Assembly (NCBI GenBank): GCA_964552955.1
Contig: CAZKIU010000021.1
Span: forward strand, 1-60,941
Source of the DNA: UBA1413 sp964552955
GTDB taxonomy: Bacteria > Bacteroidota > Bacteroidia > Bacteroidales > Prolixibacteraceae
Direction: 5' to 3'
Length of the DNA: 60,941 nt
Part shown: positions 49,901 to 58,841 of the stretch, piece by piece
Position numbering within the stretch: position 1 is the first letter of the stretch
Layout: each line of letters starts with the position of its first letter
Made by a program: the position numbers and the translations under genes
Notes under the pieces: generated by a model
The model's database searches: none
The model's input: the letters and a program-made list of their open reading frames with translations, nothing else
What the model was told of the DNA's origin: nothing

Positions 49901-52900
49901 ATGAAAGAAATTCTTTCAAAAAATAATCTGTTGTACGGGCTGCTCTGGCTTCCGTTGCTCTTTCTGTCGCCCCTGGCCCAGGGACAGGGAAACACCTTCA
50001 GCTTTGAATACTTCTCGCAGGAGGATGGACTTACCAACAACCAGGTGCACAGCATTTTCCAGGACAGCCGGGGGTTCATGTGGTTTGGGACCAGCCAGGG
50101 GGTCAGCCGTTTTGATGGATACCGATTTACCCGGTTTGTGAGCCGGCCGGGGGATACGGCTTCGCTGCAGGGGAATCTGGTCAGGGTCATTTATGAGGAT
50201 TCCCGGGGCATGCTTTACGCAGGCACCGAAAATGGCGGGCTTAACCTTTACGATCGCGACAGGGAAGCCTTCCTTCCGCTCTTCACCCTTATGACACCAC
50301 AGGGGGAGGATCCTCTTTCGGTCAACGATATCAGGGAAGATGAACAGCACCGGCTCTGGATCGGGACCGACAACGGAGTGGTGCTCTACCGGCCAGGCGT
50401 GCCCCCTGTCCGCGTCAACACCCGTCTTCAGCCGGGAAGCCGGCCCTTTGACCCCGCCTATGTGAGAACCATGGCCTTCGGCAGCAATGGCCACCTCTGG
50501 CTGGGGACCAACAACGGGATCTTCCTACTGGACACCGCCACCCTCATTGTCCATGCCTATCCCCTCCCCTTGCCTCCCTCACAAAATGAAGAAATATGGA
50601 GCATGATGACCGACCCCGACGGCAGGATATGGACGGGCACCTATGACAACGGCATTTTTATCATCGGGAGGAATGGGGCACTGGAAGACCATTTCTTTCC
50701 TGACCCGGACAATAACCGCAGCCGGACGGTCAGGGCCCTGGCCCGTGACCAGAAAGGGAATTACTGGATCGGCACCCGAGGGGGATTGTATATTTATACA
50801 CCCGGGAAGGGCATCACCGGGAGTTTTGCGCATGATGAACGGGAAGCGCACAGCCTCTCCTCCAACTCGGTCCTTGACATCTTCCATGACCGCCATGGCG
50901 ACACCTGGATAGGCACCCGGTCGGGGATCAACTTCCTGGTCCACAGCAAACAACAGTTCCGTAATTTCAGGGCAATGCCCAACGACCGGCGGTATCTCAA
51001 CAGCAATGAGATCTGGGCCTTCCACCCCGGAAAGGACGGAAAGATATGGATCGGTACCGAAGACGGGGGCGTCAACATCTATGATCCGGCATCCCAGACT
51101 TTCGACTACCTCGTGACGATTCCCGGGGATCAGGGAAGCCTCTCCTCCAACTGCATCAAGTCCTTCCTCGAAGATGGCAGAGGTCACCTGATGATTGCCA
51201 CTTTCAGGGGAGGTATTAACCTGATGGACCAGCGGACGAAAAAAATCACCCATCTCAGGAATATCCCCGGAGTAGAGACCTCATTATGCGATGACCGGGT
51301 ATGGTGTCTCTTTCGCGACCGCAAGGGGGGTATCTGGGTGGGGACCTCTACCGGGCTGGAGCAGTTCGATCCGGTGACGCAAACCTTCACCTTTTTCAGG
51401 GAGCTGGGAGAGAGAGTGCAGGTCAATTGGATCGATGAAGACCGGGAGGGGAACCTCTGGATAGGAACCAGCAGTGAGCTGGTCGTCTTTCATCCTGCGA
51501 CCCGCCAGTGGCGGCGATACAACGAGACTACGCGTGATTTTCTGCAGGACAGCTCGGGCAGGATCTGGATTGCCACCCTCAACCGCGGCCTCGCCCAATA
51601 TACCGCGGACAAGGGAGCGGTGCGTTACTTCACGGAAGCCGGGGGACTGGCCAACAACCAGGCGATCAGCATCCTGGAAGACAATGCCCGCTATATCTGG
51701 GTCGGCACCACCAACGGCCTCTCCCGGTTCAACCCCGATACCGGTTATTTCCAGACCTTCTCCGGAAAAGACGGGCTCCAGAACAGCCAGTTCAACTATG
51801 GGGCAGCCATGAAAACGGCCAGCGGAGAACTCCTGTTTGGCGGTATCTCAGGCTTCAACATCTTTGACCCCCTGCAGGTCATCACCCGTGAAACAGGTGC
51901 CCCAATAGTGCTTACCGAACTGAGGCTCTTCAACAAAAGGGTCGAGATCGCCATTGGCCGTCAACCGGTACTCACCAAAAGCATCACCGAAACCAGCGCC
52001 ATCACCCTCCCCTTCGACCAGAAGGTAATCACCATTGAATACGCCGCCCTCAATTATGTAAACTCACAGAACAACCTCTATTCCTATTTCCTGGAGGGAT
52101 TCGACGAAGCGTGGACCGACCCGTCCACCCTGCGTTCAGCAACTTACACCAACCTGAATCCCGGAGAATACACCTTCCACGTTAAAAGTGTCATCCCCGG
52201 CGTGCCCGATGCCGGTAACGACATCGCTTTGAAGATTAAAATCCTGCCACCCTTCTGGAAAACCGCCGGATTTAAACTCCTTACCTTCCTGCTGATTTCC
52301 CTTTTGATCTATACCCTGATAAGGTTTATGATCAACAGGGAAAAACTCAGAAACGAACTGGCCTTTGAAAGAATCAAAGCCCGCAAGCTCCATGAACTGG
52401 ACATGCTTAAGCTGAAGTTCTTCACCAATATCTCCCATGAGATCAGAACGCCGCTTACCCTGATCCTGGGGCCCCTGGAGAAGATCCGCAACAAGCAGGT
52501 TCCCCCCGAACAGATGGACCCCCTGGTGGAGATCATGCACCGCAATGCCCGTCAGCTCAACCAGCTCATCAACCAGATTCTGGACTTCCGGAAGCTGGAA
52601 TCAGGGACCCTCAAGCCGGAACTGGCCAGAGGGGAGCTCGTGGCTTTCATCCAGGGGATCGTCGGACAGTTCGACCATCTGGCCAGGGAAAAGGAGATCC
52701 ACTACGGCTTCAACTCGATGGTCCACCAGTTGTTTTGTCGCTTTGACAGTGATAAAACAGAGAAAATTCTCAGCAACCTGCTCTCCAATGCCTTTAAGTT
52801 TACCGACAGGCAGGGCCGGATTACTGTCTCCCTGGCGATGGTCGTTGACAGCAGCCAGGAGGATCTTTCCGGAGACATGGCAGGTCGCCACTGGATTGAA

Positions 52901-53977
52901 CTGGTCGTCAAAGACAGCGGGAAAGGGATCCCTGTAGCCCATATCGACAAGATCTTCCTGCGTTTTTTCCAGTCTGGAGAGAAATCCAACCTTCCCGGAA
53001 CGGGGATCGGGCTCTCCCTGGTCAGTGAACTGGTCAAACTGCTGGGAGGAGAGGTCTTTGTAAGCAGCAAACCAGGAGAAGGATCGCGCTTCACCGTCCG
53101 GCTCCCCTACCTGGAGCCGGAAACGGAAATCAGGGCAGAGCCCGCGGGAGAAGTTACAGAACACAGCAAAAATGGCCTCCCCCTGCCCGTCGACGAAGAA
53201 CAGCGTTTCCGCGAAAAGATTATGCTGGTCATCGAAGACAATGCGGATGTCAGGCTTTTCATCCGTAACCATTTCGAAACCCTTTATAACGTGTTGGAAG
53301 CGGGTGATGGTCAGCAGGGATGGGAGGAAGCCCTTAAAAACATCCCCGACATCATCCTTTGTGATATCATGATGCCCCGCACCGACGGTTATGAGTTGCT
53401 GCGAAGGGTCAAGAACGACGAACGGACCTCCCACATCCCGGTGATTCTGCTCACCGCCCTCAACTCGCGCGAAAATGAAATGGAAGGGCTCACCAGCGGT
53501 GCCGATGACTACATTGTCAAACCCTTTGACCTCTCCCTCCTGCAGGCTAAAGTCGAAAATATCCTCTCCATCAGGCAGTCCCTCAAGGAAAAATTCTCGG
53601 GTGAGGTGATCCTCCAACCCCGGAACGTATTAATCACGACCCATGACGAGCGATTCCTCAAAAAAGTCATGGAGATCGTGGAAAACAACATTTCCGACCC
53701 TGAACTGGACATCGAAAGGTTCGCGACAGAAGCCGGGGTAAGCCGCATGCAGCTCTACCGGAAACTGAGCGCCCTCACCGACATGACCGTCAGGGAGTTT
53801 ATCCGCGACATCCGCCTGACACGGGCCGCCCAACTGCTGCTTCAGAAAAATATGAATGTCTCCGAAATCGCCTGGGCTACGGGATTCCGTGATGTATCCC
53901 ACTTCCGCAAATGCTTCCGCCAGAAATTCGGCATGAGCGCCACCGAATACGCCGACGCTAAGGAAAGAGAAGAATAA
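49901..53977 (+). CDS. Hybrid two-component system regulator (HTCS) of PUL 2
   Basis: A 1358-residue single-chain sensor-regulator. A signal peptide (1-28) leads to two periplasmic seven-bladed propellers (about 30-690; repeats such as DSRGFMWFGTSQGVSRFDG and DREGNLWIGTSSEL), a Y_Y_Y domain (about 700-785) and one membrane helix (about 788-812). Then come HisKA with the phosphorylated His at about H846 in FFTNISHEIRTPLTL, HATPase (LSNLLSNAFKFT, GTGIGLSLV), a receiver with its Asp at about D1155 in ILCDIMMPRTDGYELL, and an AraC HTH (about 1255-1350). HTCS proteins bind a glycan fragment outside and switch on a nearby PUL. The start at 49901 is chosen because the signal peptide begins there. 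Confidence 0.95.
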   Translation: MKEILSKNNLLYGLLWLPLLFLSPLAQGQGNTFSFEYFSQEDGLTNNQVHSIFQDSRGFMWFGTSQGVSRFDGYRFTRFVSRPGDTASLQGNLVRVIYEDSRGMLYAGTENGGLNLYDRDREAFLPLFTLMTPQGEDPLSVNDIREDEQHRLWIGTDNGVVLYRPGVPPVRVNTRLQPGSRPFDPAYVRTMAFGSNGHLWLGTNNGIFLLDTATLIVHAYPLPLPPSQNEEIWSMMTDPDGRIWTGTYDNGIFIIGRNGALEDHFFPDPDNNRSRTVRALARDQKGNYWIGTRGGLYIYTPGKGITGSFAHDEREAHSLSSNSVLDIFHDRHGDTWIGTRSGINFLVHSKQQFRNFRAMPNDRRYLNSNEIWAFHPGKDGKIWIGTEDGGVNIYDPASQTFDYLVTIPGDQGSLSSNCIKSFLEDGRGHLMIATFRGGINLMDQRTKKITHLRNIPGVETSLCDDRVWCLFRDRKGGIWVGTSTGLEQFDPVTQTFTFFRELGERVQVNWIDEDREGNLWIGTSSELVVFHPATRQWRRYNETTRDFLQDSSGRIWIATLNRGLAQYTADKGAVRYFTEAGGLANNQAISILEDNARYIWVGTTNGLSRFNPDTGYFQTFSGKDGLQNSQFNYGAAMKTASGELLFGGISGFNIFDPLQVITRETGAPIVLTELRLFNKRVEIAIGRQPVLTKSITETSAITLPFDQKVITIEYAALNYVNSQNNLYSYFLEGFDEAWTDPSTLRSATYTNLNPGEYTFHVKSVIPGVPDAGNDIALKIKILPPFWKTAGFKLLTFLLISLLIYTLIRFMINREKLRNELAFERIKARKLHELDMLKLKFFTNISHEIRTPLTLILGPLEKIRNKQVPPEQMDPLVEIMHRNARQLNQLINQILDFRKLESGTLKPELARGELVAFIQGIVGQFDHLAREKEIHYGFNSMVHQLFCRFDSDKTEKILSNLLSNAFKFTDRQGRITVSLAMVVDSSQEDLSGDMAGRHWIELVVKDSGKGIPVAHIDKIFLRFFQSGEKSNLPGTGIGLSLVSELVKLLGGEVFVSSKPGEGSRFTVRLPYLEPETEIRAEPAGEVTEHSKNGLPLPVDEEQRFREKIMLVIEDNADVRLFIRNHFETLYNVLEAGDGQQGWEEALKNIPDIILCDIMMPRTDGYELLRRVKNDERTSHIPVILLTALNSRENEMEGLTSGADDYIVKPFDLSLLQAKVENILSIRQSLKEKFSGEVILQPRNVLITTHDERFLKKVMEIVENNISDPELDIERFATEAGVSRMQLYRKLSALTDMTVREFIRDIRLTRAAQLLLQKNMNVSEIAWATGFRDVSHFRKCFRQKFGMSATEYADAKEREE

Positions 53978-53997
53978 CCCCTCCCCTCCCTTCCGTA

Positions 53998-54182
53998 ATT
54001 CATTTCTGATATTCTGATATTCTGATATTCCGACCTTCTGATATTCTGGCCTTCCTCATTCCAGATTCCAGACTCCAGACTCCAGACTCCAGACTCCAGA
54101 CTCACGCAGCGAAGCGGAGTCTCGACTTAGTCGAGAAGATTCCTCATTCCAGACTCCAGACTCCCGACTCCCGACTCCAGAC
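53998..54182. repeat. Composite simple-repeat tract between HTCS and GH105
   Basis: Tandem TTCTGATAT units (53998-54050), then CCAGACT units (54060-54102 and 54148-54182) separated by a GCAGCGAAGCGGAGTC segment and a perfect hairpin TCTCGAC/GTCGAGA (54120-54126/54130-54136, loop TTA). The first part is the reverse complement of words found at 32269-32345 and 6893-6956. No gene lies here. Confidence 0.85.
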
Positions 54183-54298
54183 TCCGGATTTTCTTTCCCG
54201 GGAAGATTTTCCCCGCTTTTTGGGAAATCTGACCCCTCCCCGGAAGAGCGCCCCCCCTGTTTGGGAATCTGCAAATCCAATTCATGGTACAGATTTTT

Positions 54299-54306
54299 TA
54301 ACTTTG
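54299..54306 (+). promoter_or_regulatory. -7 promoter element before the small membrane peptide
   Basis: TAACTTTG is an exact match to TAnnTTTG, 25 bases before the ATG at 54331. No matching -33 box is seen. It may serve the whole GH105-susC-susD unit. Confidence 0.4.
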
Positions 54307-54330
54307 ATTAACAAATTAAACCGTTGCCTG

Positions 54331-54435
54331 ATGGAGAATAAGCCTAAAGAGATCCGGAAATTGTCAGCCCTGATATTGCTGATCACCCTGAGCTTGTTGG
54401 CCGTGTTGCTGTTGTTGGTTTTTATCACCTTCTGA
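54331..54435 (+). CDS. Short single-helix membrane peptide, 34 aa
   Basis: ATG at 54331, just after a promoter box, opens a 34-residue frame: a short charged head (MENKPKEIRKL) and one hydrophobic segment of about 20 residues ending VFITF. It ends 38 bases before the GH105 gene. Such one-helix peptides are often missed. It may be a small membrane protein or simply a translated leader of the PUL 2 transcript. No family is recognised. Confidence 0.5.
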   Translation: MENKPKEIRKLSALILLITLSLLAVLLLLVFITF

Positions 54436-54473
54436 ACCCGGTGCCGATCAGGCTGGCTCAATAAAACTAAGAA

Positions 54474-55703
54474 ATGATGACTCAACCGATGAAGAGAAGA
54501 TTACTTCATGAATGGGTTCTGGCAGGCTGTCTGATAAGCCTTCTCCTGTTTCCCTTCGGGGAGGCCAGGGCCTGTAAGACCGCGACCCCCCAAGGCCTGG
54601 AGATGGCCGTAAAAATGGCCCAATCTGAAATGCGCCACTTTCCCGACATCCTGGGGGTCGATTACAACAACCGGCCGGTCTGGAATTACACCCAGGGACT
54701 CATTGCACAGGCCATGCTCGGAGTATATGAGTTTACCCGCGACAAGGCATTTTATGATTATGGCCGCAGTTATGCCGACAAGATGATTGACGCAAGCGGG
54801 GGGATTCAGGGATACAAACCCGAAGAGTATAATATCGACCGGCTCAATTCGGGTAAGTTTCTCTTTGATCTCTACCGGGAGACCCATGATGAACGGTATA
54901 AAACGGCCCTGTTTCAATTGCGGGAGCAGCTCAGGAGCCATCCCCGCACCTCAGAGGGGGGCTTCTGGCATAAAAAGATCTATACCCACCAAATGTGGCT
55001 CGACGGCCTTTATATGGGAGCTCCCTTTTACGCCCGGTTTGCCCGCGATTTCAATGAACCGGAAGCCTTCAATGACATCATCGACCAGTTTGTAATCGTC
55101 CACCGCCACACTTATGATCGGGTCACCGGGCTGAACTACCATGGCTGGGATGAAAGCCGCACGCAGAAGTGGGCCAACCCGGTCACCGGCTGTTCCCCTC
55201 ATTTCTGGGGTCGCGCCATGGGCTGGTATGCCATGGCCCTGGTCGATGTTCTGGATTATATCCCTGCGGACCACCCCCGCCGCGGGGAGATCCTGACCAT
55301 TCTTAAACAGGTGGCTGCCGGCGTAGCCCGCCATCAGGATAAAACCTCAGGGCTCTGGTACCAGGTGATGAACCTGGGGAGCCGTGAAGGCAACTACCTC
55401 GAGGCCACCGCCTCCTCCATGTTCACCTATGCCCTGCTGAAGGGGGTCCGCAAAGGATACCTGCCTGCCAAATACAAAAAAACGGCCCAAAAAGGATACA
55501 AAGGGCTGATCAGGCAACTGGTCCGCGACAATGGAGATGGCACCATCAGCCTGACCCAATGTTGTTCGGTAGCCGGACTGGGAGGGAATCCATACCGTGA
55601 CGGCTCCTTCGGGTATTATGTCGGTGAGCCGGTCCGCGACAACGACCCTAAAGGCGTGGGCCCCTTTATCCTGGCTTGTCTTGAAATGCACTTAACTCAA
55701 TAA
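54474..55703 (+). CDS. GH105 unsaturated glucuronyl/rhamnogalacturonyl hydrolase
   Basis: A 409-residue secreted enzyme of the GH88/GH105 (alpha/alpha)6 barrel type: signal region (about 1-34), then WNYTQGLIAQAMLGVYE, GKFLFDLYRETHDERY, FWHKKIYTHQMWLDGLYMGAPFYARF, the key SPHFWGRAMGWYAMALVDVLDYIP block, and GNYLEATASSMFTYALLKGVRKG near the end. The two catalytic Asp positions expected in YteR-type enzymes fall near NIDRLNSG and QMWLDGLYMG. These enzymes remove the unsaturated uronic acid left by pectin or other polysaccharide lyases. The start could be 54477 or 54489 as well. It begins the GH105-susC-susD unit, 19 bases before susC. Confidence 0.92.
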   Translation: MMTQPMKRRLLHEWVLAGCLISLLLFPFGEARACKTATPQGLEMAVKMAQSEMRHFPDILGVDYNNRPVWNYTQGLIAQAMLGVYEFTRDKAFYDYGRSYADKMIDASGGIQGYKPEEYNIDRLNSGKFLFDLYRETHDERYKTALFQLREQLRSHPRTSEGGFWHKKIYTHQMWLDGLYMGAPFYARFARDFNEPEAFNDIIDQFVIVHRHTYDRVTGLNYHGWDESRTQKWANPVTGCSPHFWGRAMGWYAMALVDVLDYIPADHPRRGEILTILKQVAAGVARHQDKTSGLWYQVMNLGSREGNYLEATASSMFTYALLKGVRKGYLPAKYKKTAQKGYKGLIRQLVRDNGDGTISLTQCCSVAGLGGNPYRDGSFGYYVGEPVRDNDPKGVGPFILACLEMHLTQ

Positions 55704-55722
55704 ATATCTAATTTCTAAATCT

Positions 55723-58700
55723 ATGACAAAACTATTGACTATGCTGATTAAAAAGAACCTGCAACCCGCAGCCTTTGGTCTGTTGCTGGGGAGTATGTTT
55801 CTTTTTCTGTCCACTGTGGTAGTGGCGCAAAATGTGAACATCACGGGGAAGGTCACCAGTGCCGCCAATGGGGAGGGGATCCCCGGGGTTAACCTGGTCG
55901 TAAAGGGGACCACCACGGGAACCGTCACCAACGGAGATGGTTTTTTTGAACTGACCGTGCCGGCCAACGGCACCCTTGTGGTTTCCTTTGTTGGATTCCA
56001 CAGTGAAGAGGTGGCCATTGCCGGAAGAAACGTCATCAACATAACCCTGACCGAAGAGACCTTTGGTTTGGATGAGGTGGTGGCTATTGGTTATGGGGTG
56101 GTCAAGCGCCGTGATTTGACCGGTGCCGTCTCATCTGTTAAGGCGGAAGATATCACCAAAACCACCACCAGCAATGCCATGCAGGCGATGCAGGCGCGGG
56201 TGCCGGGACTCGATATCCGGCAGTCCGATGGTCAGGCAGGATCCGGTGTCAGCCTCACTCTCCGTGGAAACCGTTCCATCTCTGCCTCCAACAGTCCGCT
56301 GATCCTGGTCGACGGGATCGCCTATGGCTCCACCCTCGACATCAACCCCTCCGATATCGAATCCATGGAAGTGCTGAAAGATGCCTCCTCTACAGCCATC
56401 TACGGCACCCGGGGGGCCAACGGGGTGATCCTGATCACCACCAAACGGGGAAGTGAAGGTAAAACCAAGGTAGCCTTCAACTCCTACCTCTCCAGCAATA
56501 TCCCTACCCATATTCCGCAGATGATGTACGGCCCGAAAGAAGTACAGCGGCTCATCGACAAAGCCAATTATCAGGCCGATGCCAAAACAGGCAGCTGGGG
56601 AACCAGCAACCTCTCCGTGGAGCAGGTCCTGACTGAAAACCTGGAGGATTTCACCGAAATGGAGATTTACCAGGACGGCTCCTACACCGACTGGCTCGAC
56701 CTGATTCTCCAGAATGGCCTCACCCAGAACTATGAACTTGGCGTATCGGGAGGAAACGCTAAAACCAACTTCAACCTCTCCCTAGGCACCATGTTTGAAG
56801 AGGGTCTGATGGAAAAGGACCTGCTGGACCGTTACAATGCCAAGGTCGTTCTGGACCACAAAATCAGTGATATCTTCAAGGCAGGAACCAGCATGCTTTT
56901 TACCTATAAGAACCACGATGCCCGCAACTCGAGTGTTTTCGGGCAGTCGCTGAAGATGACCACCATCACCCATCCCTACACCAAAGAGGGGACCCTCATC
57001 TATACCCCCAACCCCCGGTATGCGGCCCATGCCAACCCGCTCCTGGATGAGACCCCCGGGGCTTTTGAACACAACATCGAAACCACGCGTTTTTTCGGAA
57101 ATGTGTACATGGAGGTGAATCCGGTTAAAAATCTGCTTTTCAAAACGATCTACGCCCTCGACCGGAGCAATGTCCGCGATGGTACGTATCAGGATTACCA
57201 GAGTGTGGCCCGTTACCAGTCGCCCGGAACCAGTTACATCTCGGCCCAATACAGCAAGAGCACCGGTTACACCTGGGAAAACACCCTTAACTACAACACC
57301 AATTTCGGGGCTTCCCGGCACGATGCCACCTTCCTTGTGGGACAGAGTATGGCCCAGAGTGTATATGAAAACAACCGTACCGAAGGGGATGCCGGCAGAG
57401 AACATTACTACAGCAGCCTCTTCTATGACATCTCCAAAATCAGTACCGAGACCAGCACGAGTGCCTACACCAAATCTTCGATGCTTTCCTATTTCGGACG
57501 TGTGAATTATAAGTTGAATGAGCGTTACCTGCTCACCGCCTCCCTCCGTGCCGATGGTTCTTCGACACTCGCCAAAGGACACAAATGGGGCACCTTTCCC
57601 TCTCTGGCCGCCGCCTGGCGCATCATTGAAGAACCCTTTTTAGCCCCTGCCGGCGACTGGCTCACCAACCTGAAGTTCAGGGCCTCCTGGGGAAAATCGG
57701 GCAATGCCGCCGTGGATCCCTACAGCACCCTTACCGCTCTGAGTACCACCACCATCTATTACTACCTCGAAGGAAAGGACATTCCCGGGAATATTCCCAG
57801 TACCATGGGCAATAAGGACCTCACCTGGGAGACGACGACGGTCCTCGATTTCGGCCTCGATTTCGGTATCCTGGCCAACCGGATTTCCGGAAGTATCGAT
57901 TATTACAGGAGCAAGACCGATGATCTGCTTTATCTGAAGAGCGCTCCTCCCTCCTCGGTATTCCCCAGCGTGCTGGCCAATATCGGGTCCACGGAAGGCG
58001 AAGGTTTAGAGGTAGCCCTTAACACCTTGGCAGTCAAGGCCGATAAGTTCAATTGGGATATCAACTGGAGCTATTCAACCTCAAAAGATAAAATCACAGG
58101 CCTTTCCGAAGGAGTAGAACGGAATATCACCGGCACTTCAGGCCAGATTGTGGGTAAACCGGTTTCCATTTTCTACGACTATGAGGCCCTGGGCAACTGG
58201 AATGTGGGTGAATTTGATCAATTCAAGACGGACTGGATCACCCGTCATCCCGGTGAAAGCCCCACTTACGTGGCCGCCTACGGGGTTCCCGGAACCATCA
58301 AACTCAACGACCGCAACGATGACGGCAAACTCGATGATGAGGATAAAATCATCTATGAGCGTTCCCCGAAACACATCTTCGGGATGAACAACGCCTTTAG
58401 CTTCGGCGACCTGTCACTGTCGGTGCTGGTCTATGCCCGCCTGGGGGGATACATCGCCTATGACATGAACACCCAGCTCAACTACGAAACCGCCAACTGG
58501 GGAGATCTGGACTATTGGACGCCCACCAACACGGGCGCCAAATTCCCCAGCCCCGGAGCCGCCAGCACCACCTACGGCAGCTACGGCACCTCCCTGCGGT
58601 ATGAAAAAGCCGACTATATCAAGATCAAGGATGTCACCCTGGCTTATAACCTCCCTTCCCGTCTGGTCCGTAAGGTGGGTATTGACAGGGTCAAGGTATT

Positions 58701-58821
58701 CGGTTCCCTCAAGAACTTCTTCACCTTCGCCAAAATCGACAACTATGATCCCGAACGTGGCGGATCGGTCTCCTTTCCCCTGGCCAAACAGGCTGTAGCA
58801 GGCATTAATCTTGAGTTTTAA
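55723..58821 (+). CDS. SusC-type TonB-dependent outer-membrane transporter (PUL 2)
   Basis: A 1032-residue SusC homologue with a signal peptide (ending VVVAQ, about residue 36), a carboxypeptidase-regulatory-like domain (VNITGKVTSAANGEGIPGVNLVVKGT), the TonB box region (VVAIGYGVVKRRDLTGAVSSV), the plug (PLILVDGIAYGSTLDINPSDIESMEVLKDASSTAIYGTRGANGVILITTKRG) and a barrel ending VAGINLEF. It imports oligosaccharides of the PUL 2 glycan. It is only modestly similar to the PUL 1 SusC, so the loci are not recent duplicates. susD follows 20 bases later. Confidence 0.95.
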   Translation: MTKLLTMLIKKNLQPAAFGLLLGSMFLFLSTVVVAQNVNITGKVTSAANGEGIPGVNLVVKGTTTGTVTNGDGFFELTVPANGTLVVSFVGFHSEEVAIAGRNVINITLTEETFGLDEVVAIGYGVVKRRDLTGAVSSVKAEDITKTTTSNAMQAMQARVPGLDIRQSDGQAGSGVSLTLRGNRSISASNSPLILVDGIAYGSTLDINPSDIESMEVLKDASSTAIYGTRGANGVILITTKRGSEGKTKVAFNSYLSSNIPTHIPQMMYGPKEVQRLIDKANYQADAKTGSWGTSNLSVEQVLTENLEDFTEMEIYQDGSYTDWLDLILQNGLTQNYELGVSGGNAKTNFNLSLGTMFEEGLMEKDLLDRYNAKVVLDHKISDIFKAGTSMLFTYKNHDARNSSVFGQSLKMTTITHPYTKEGTLIYTPNPRYAAHANPLLDETPGAFEHNIETTRFFGNVYMEVNPVKNLLFKTIYALDRSNVRDGTYQDYQSVARYQSPGTSYISAQYSKSTGYTWENTLNYNTNFGASRHDATFLVGQSMAQSVYENNRTEGDAGREHYYSSLFYDISKISTETSTSAYTKSSMLSYFGRVNYKLNERYLLTASLRADGSSTLAKGHKWGTFPSLAAAWRIIEEPFLAPAGDWLTNLKFRASWGKSGNAAVDPYSTLTALSTTTIYYYLEGKDIPGNIPSTMGNKDLTWETTTVLDFGLDFGILANRISGSIDYYRSKTDDLLYLKSAPPSSVFPSVLANIGSTEGEGLEVALNTLAVKADKFNWDINWSYSTSKDKITGLSEGVERNITGTSGQIVGKPVSIFYDYEALGNWNVGEFDQFKTDWITRHPGESPTYVAAYGVPGTIKLNDRNDDGKLDDEDKIIYERSPKHIFGMNNAFSFGDLSLSVLVYARLGGYIAYDMNTQLNYETANWGDLDYWTPTNTGAKFPSPGAASTTYGSYGTSLRYEKADYIKIKDVTLAYNLPSRLVRKVGIDRVKVFGSLKNFFTFAKIDNYDPERGGSVSFPLAKQAVAGINLEF

Positions 58822-58841
58822 TCCAAAACATTCTACATACT

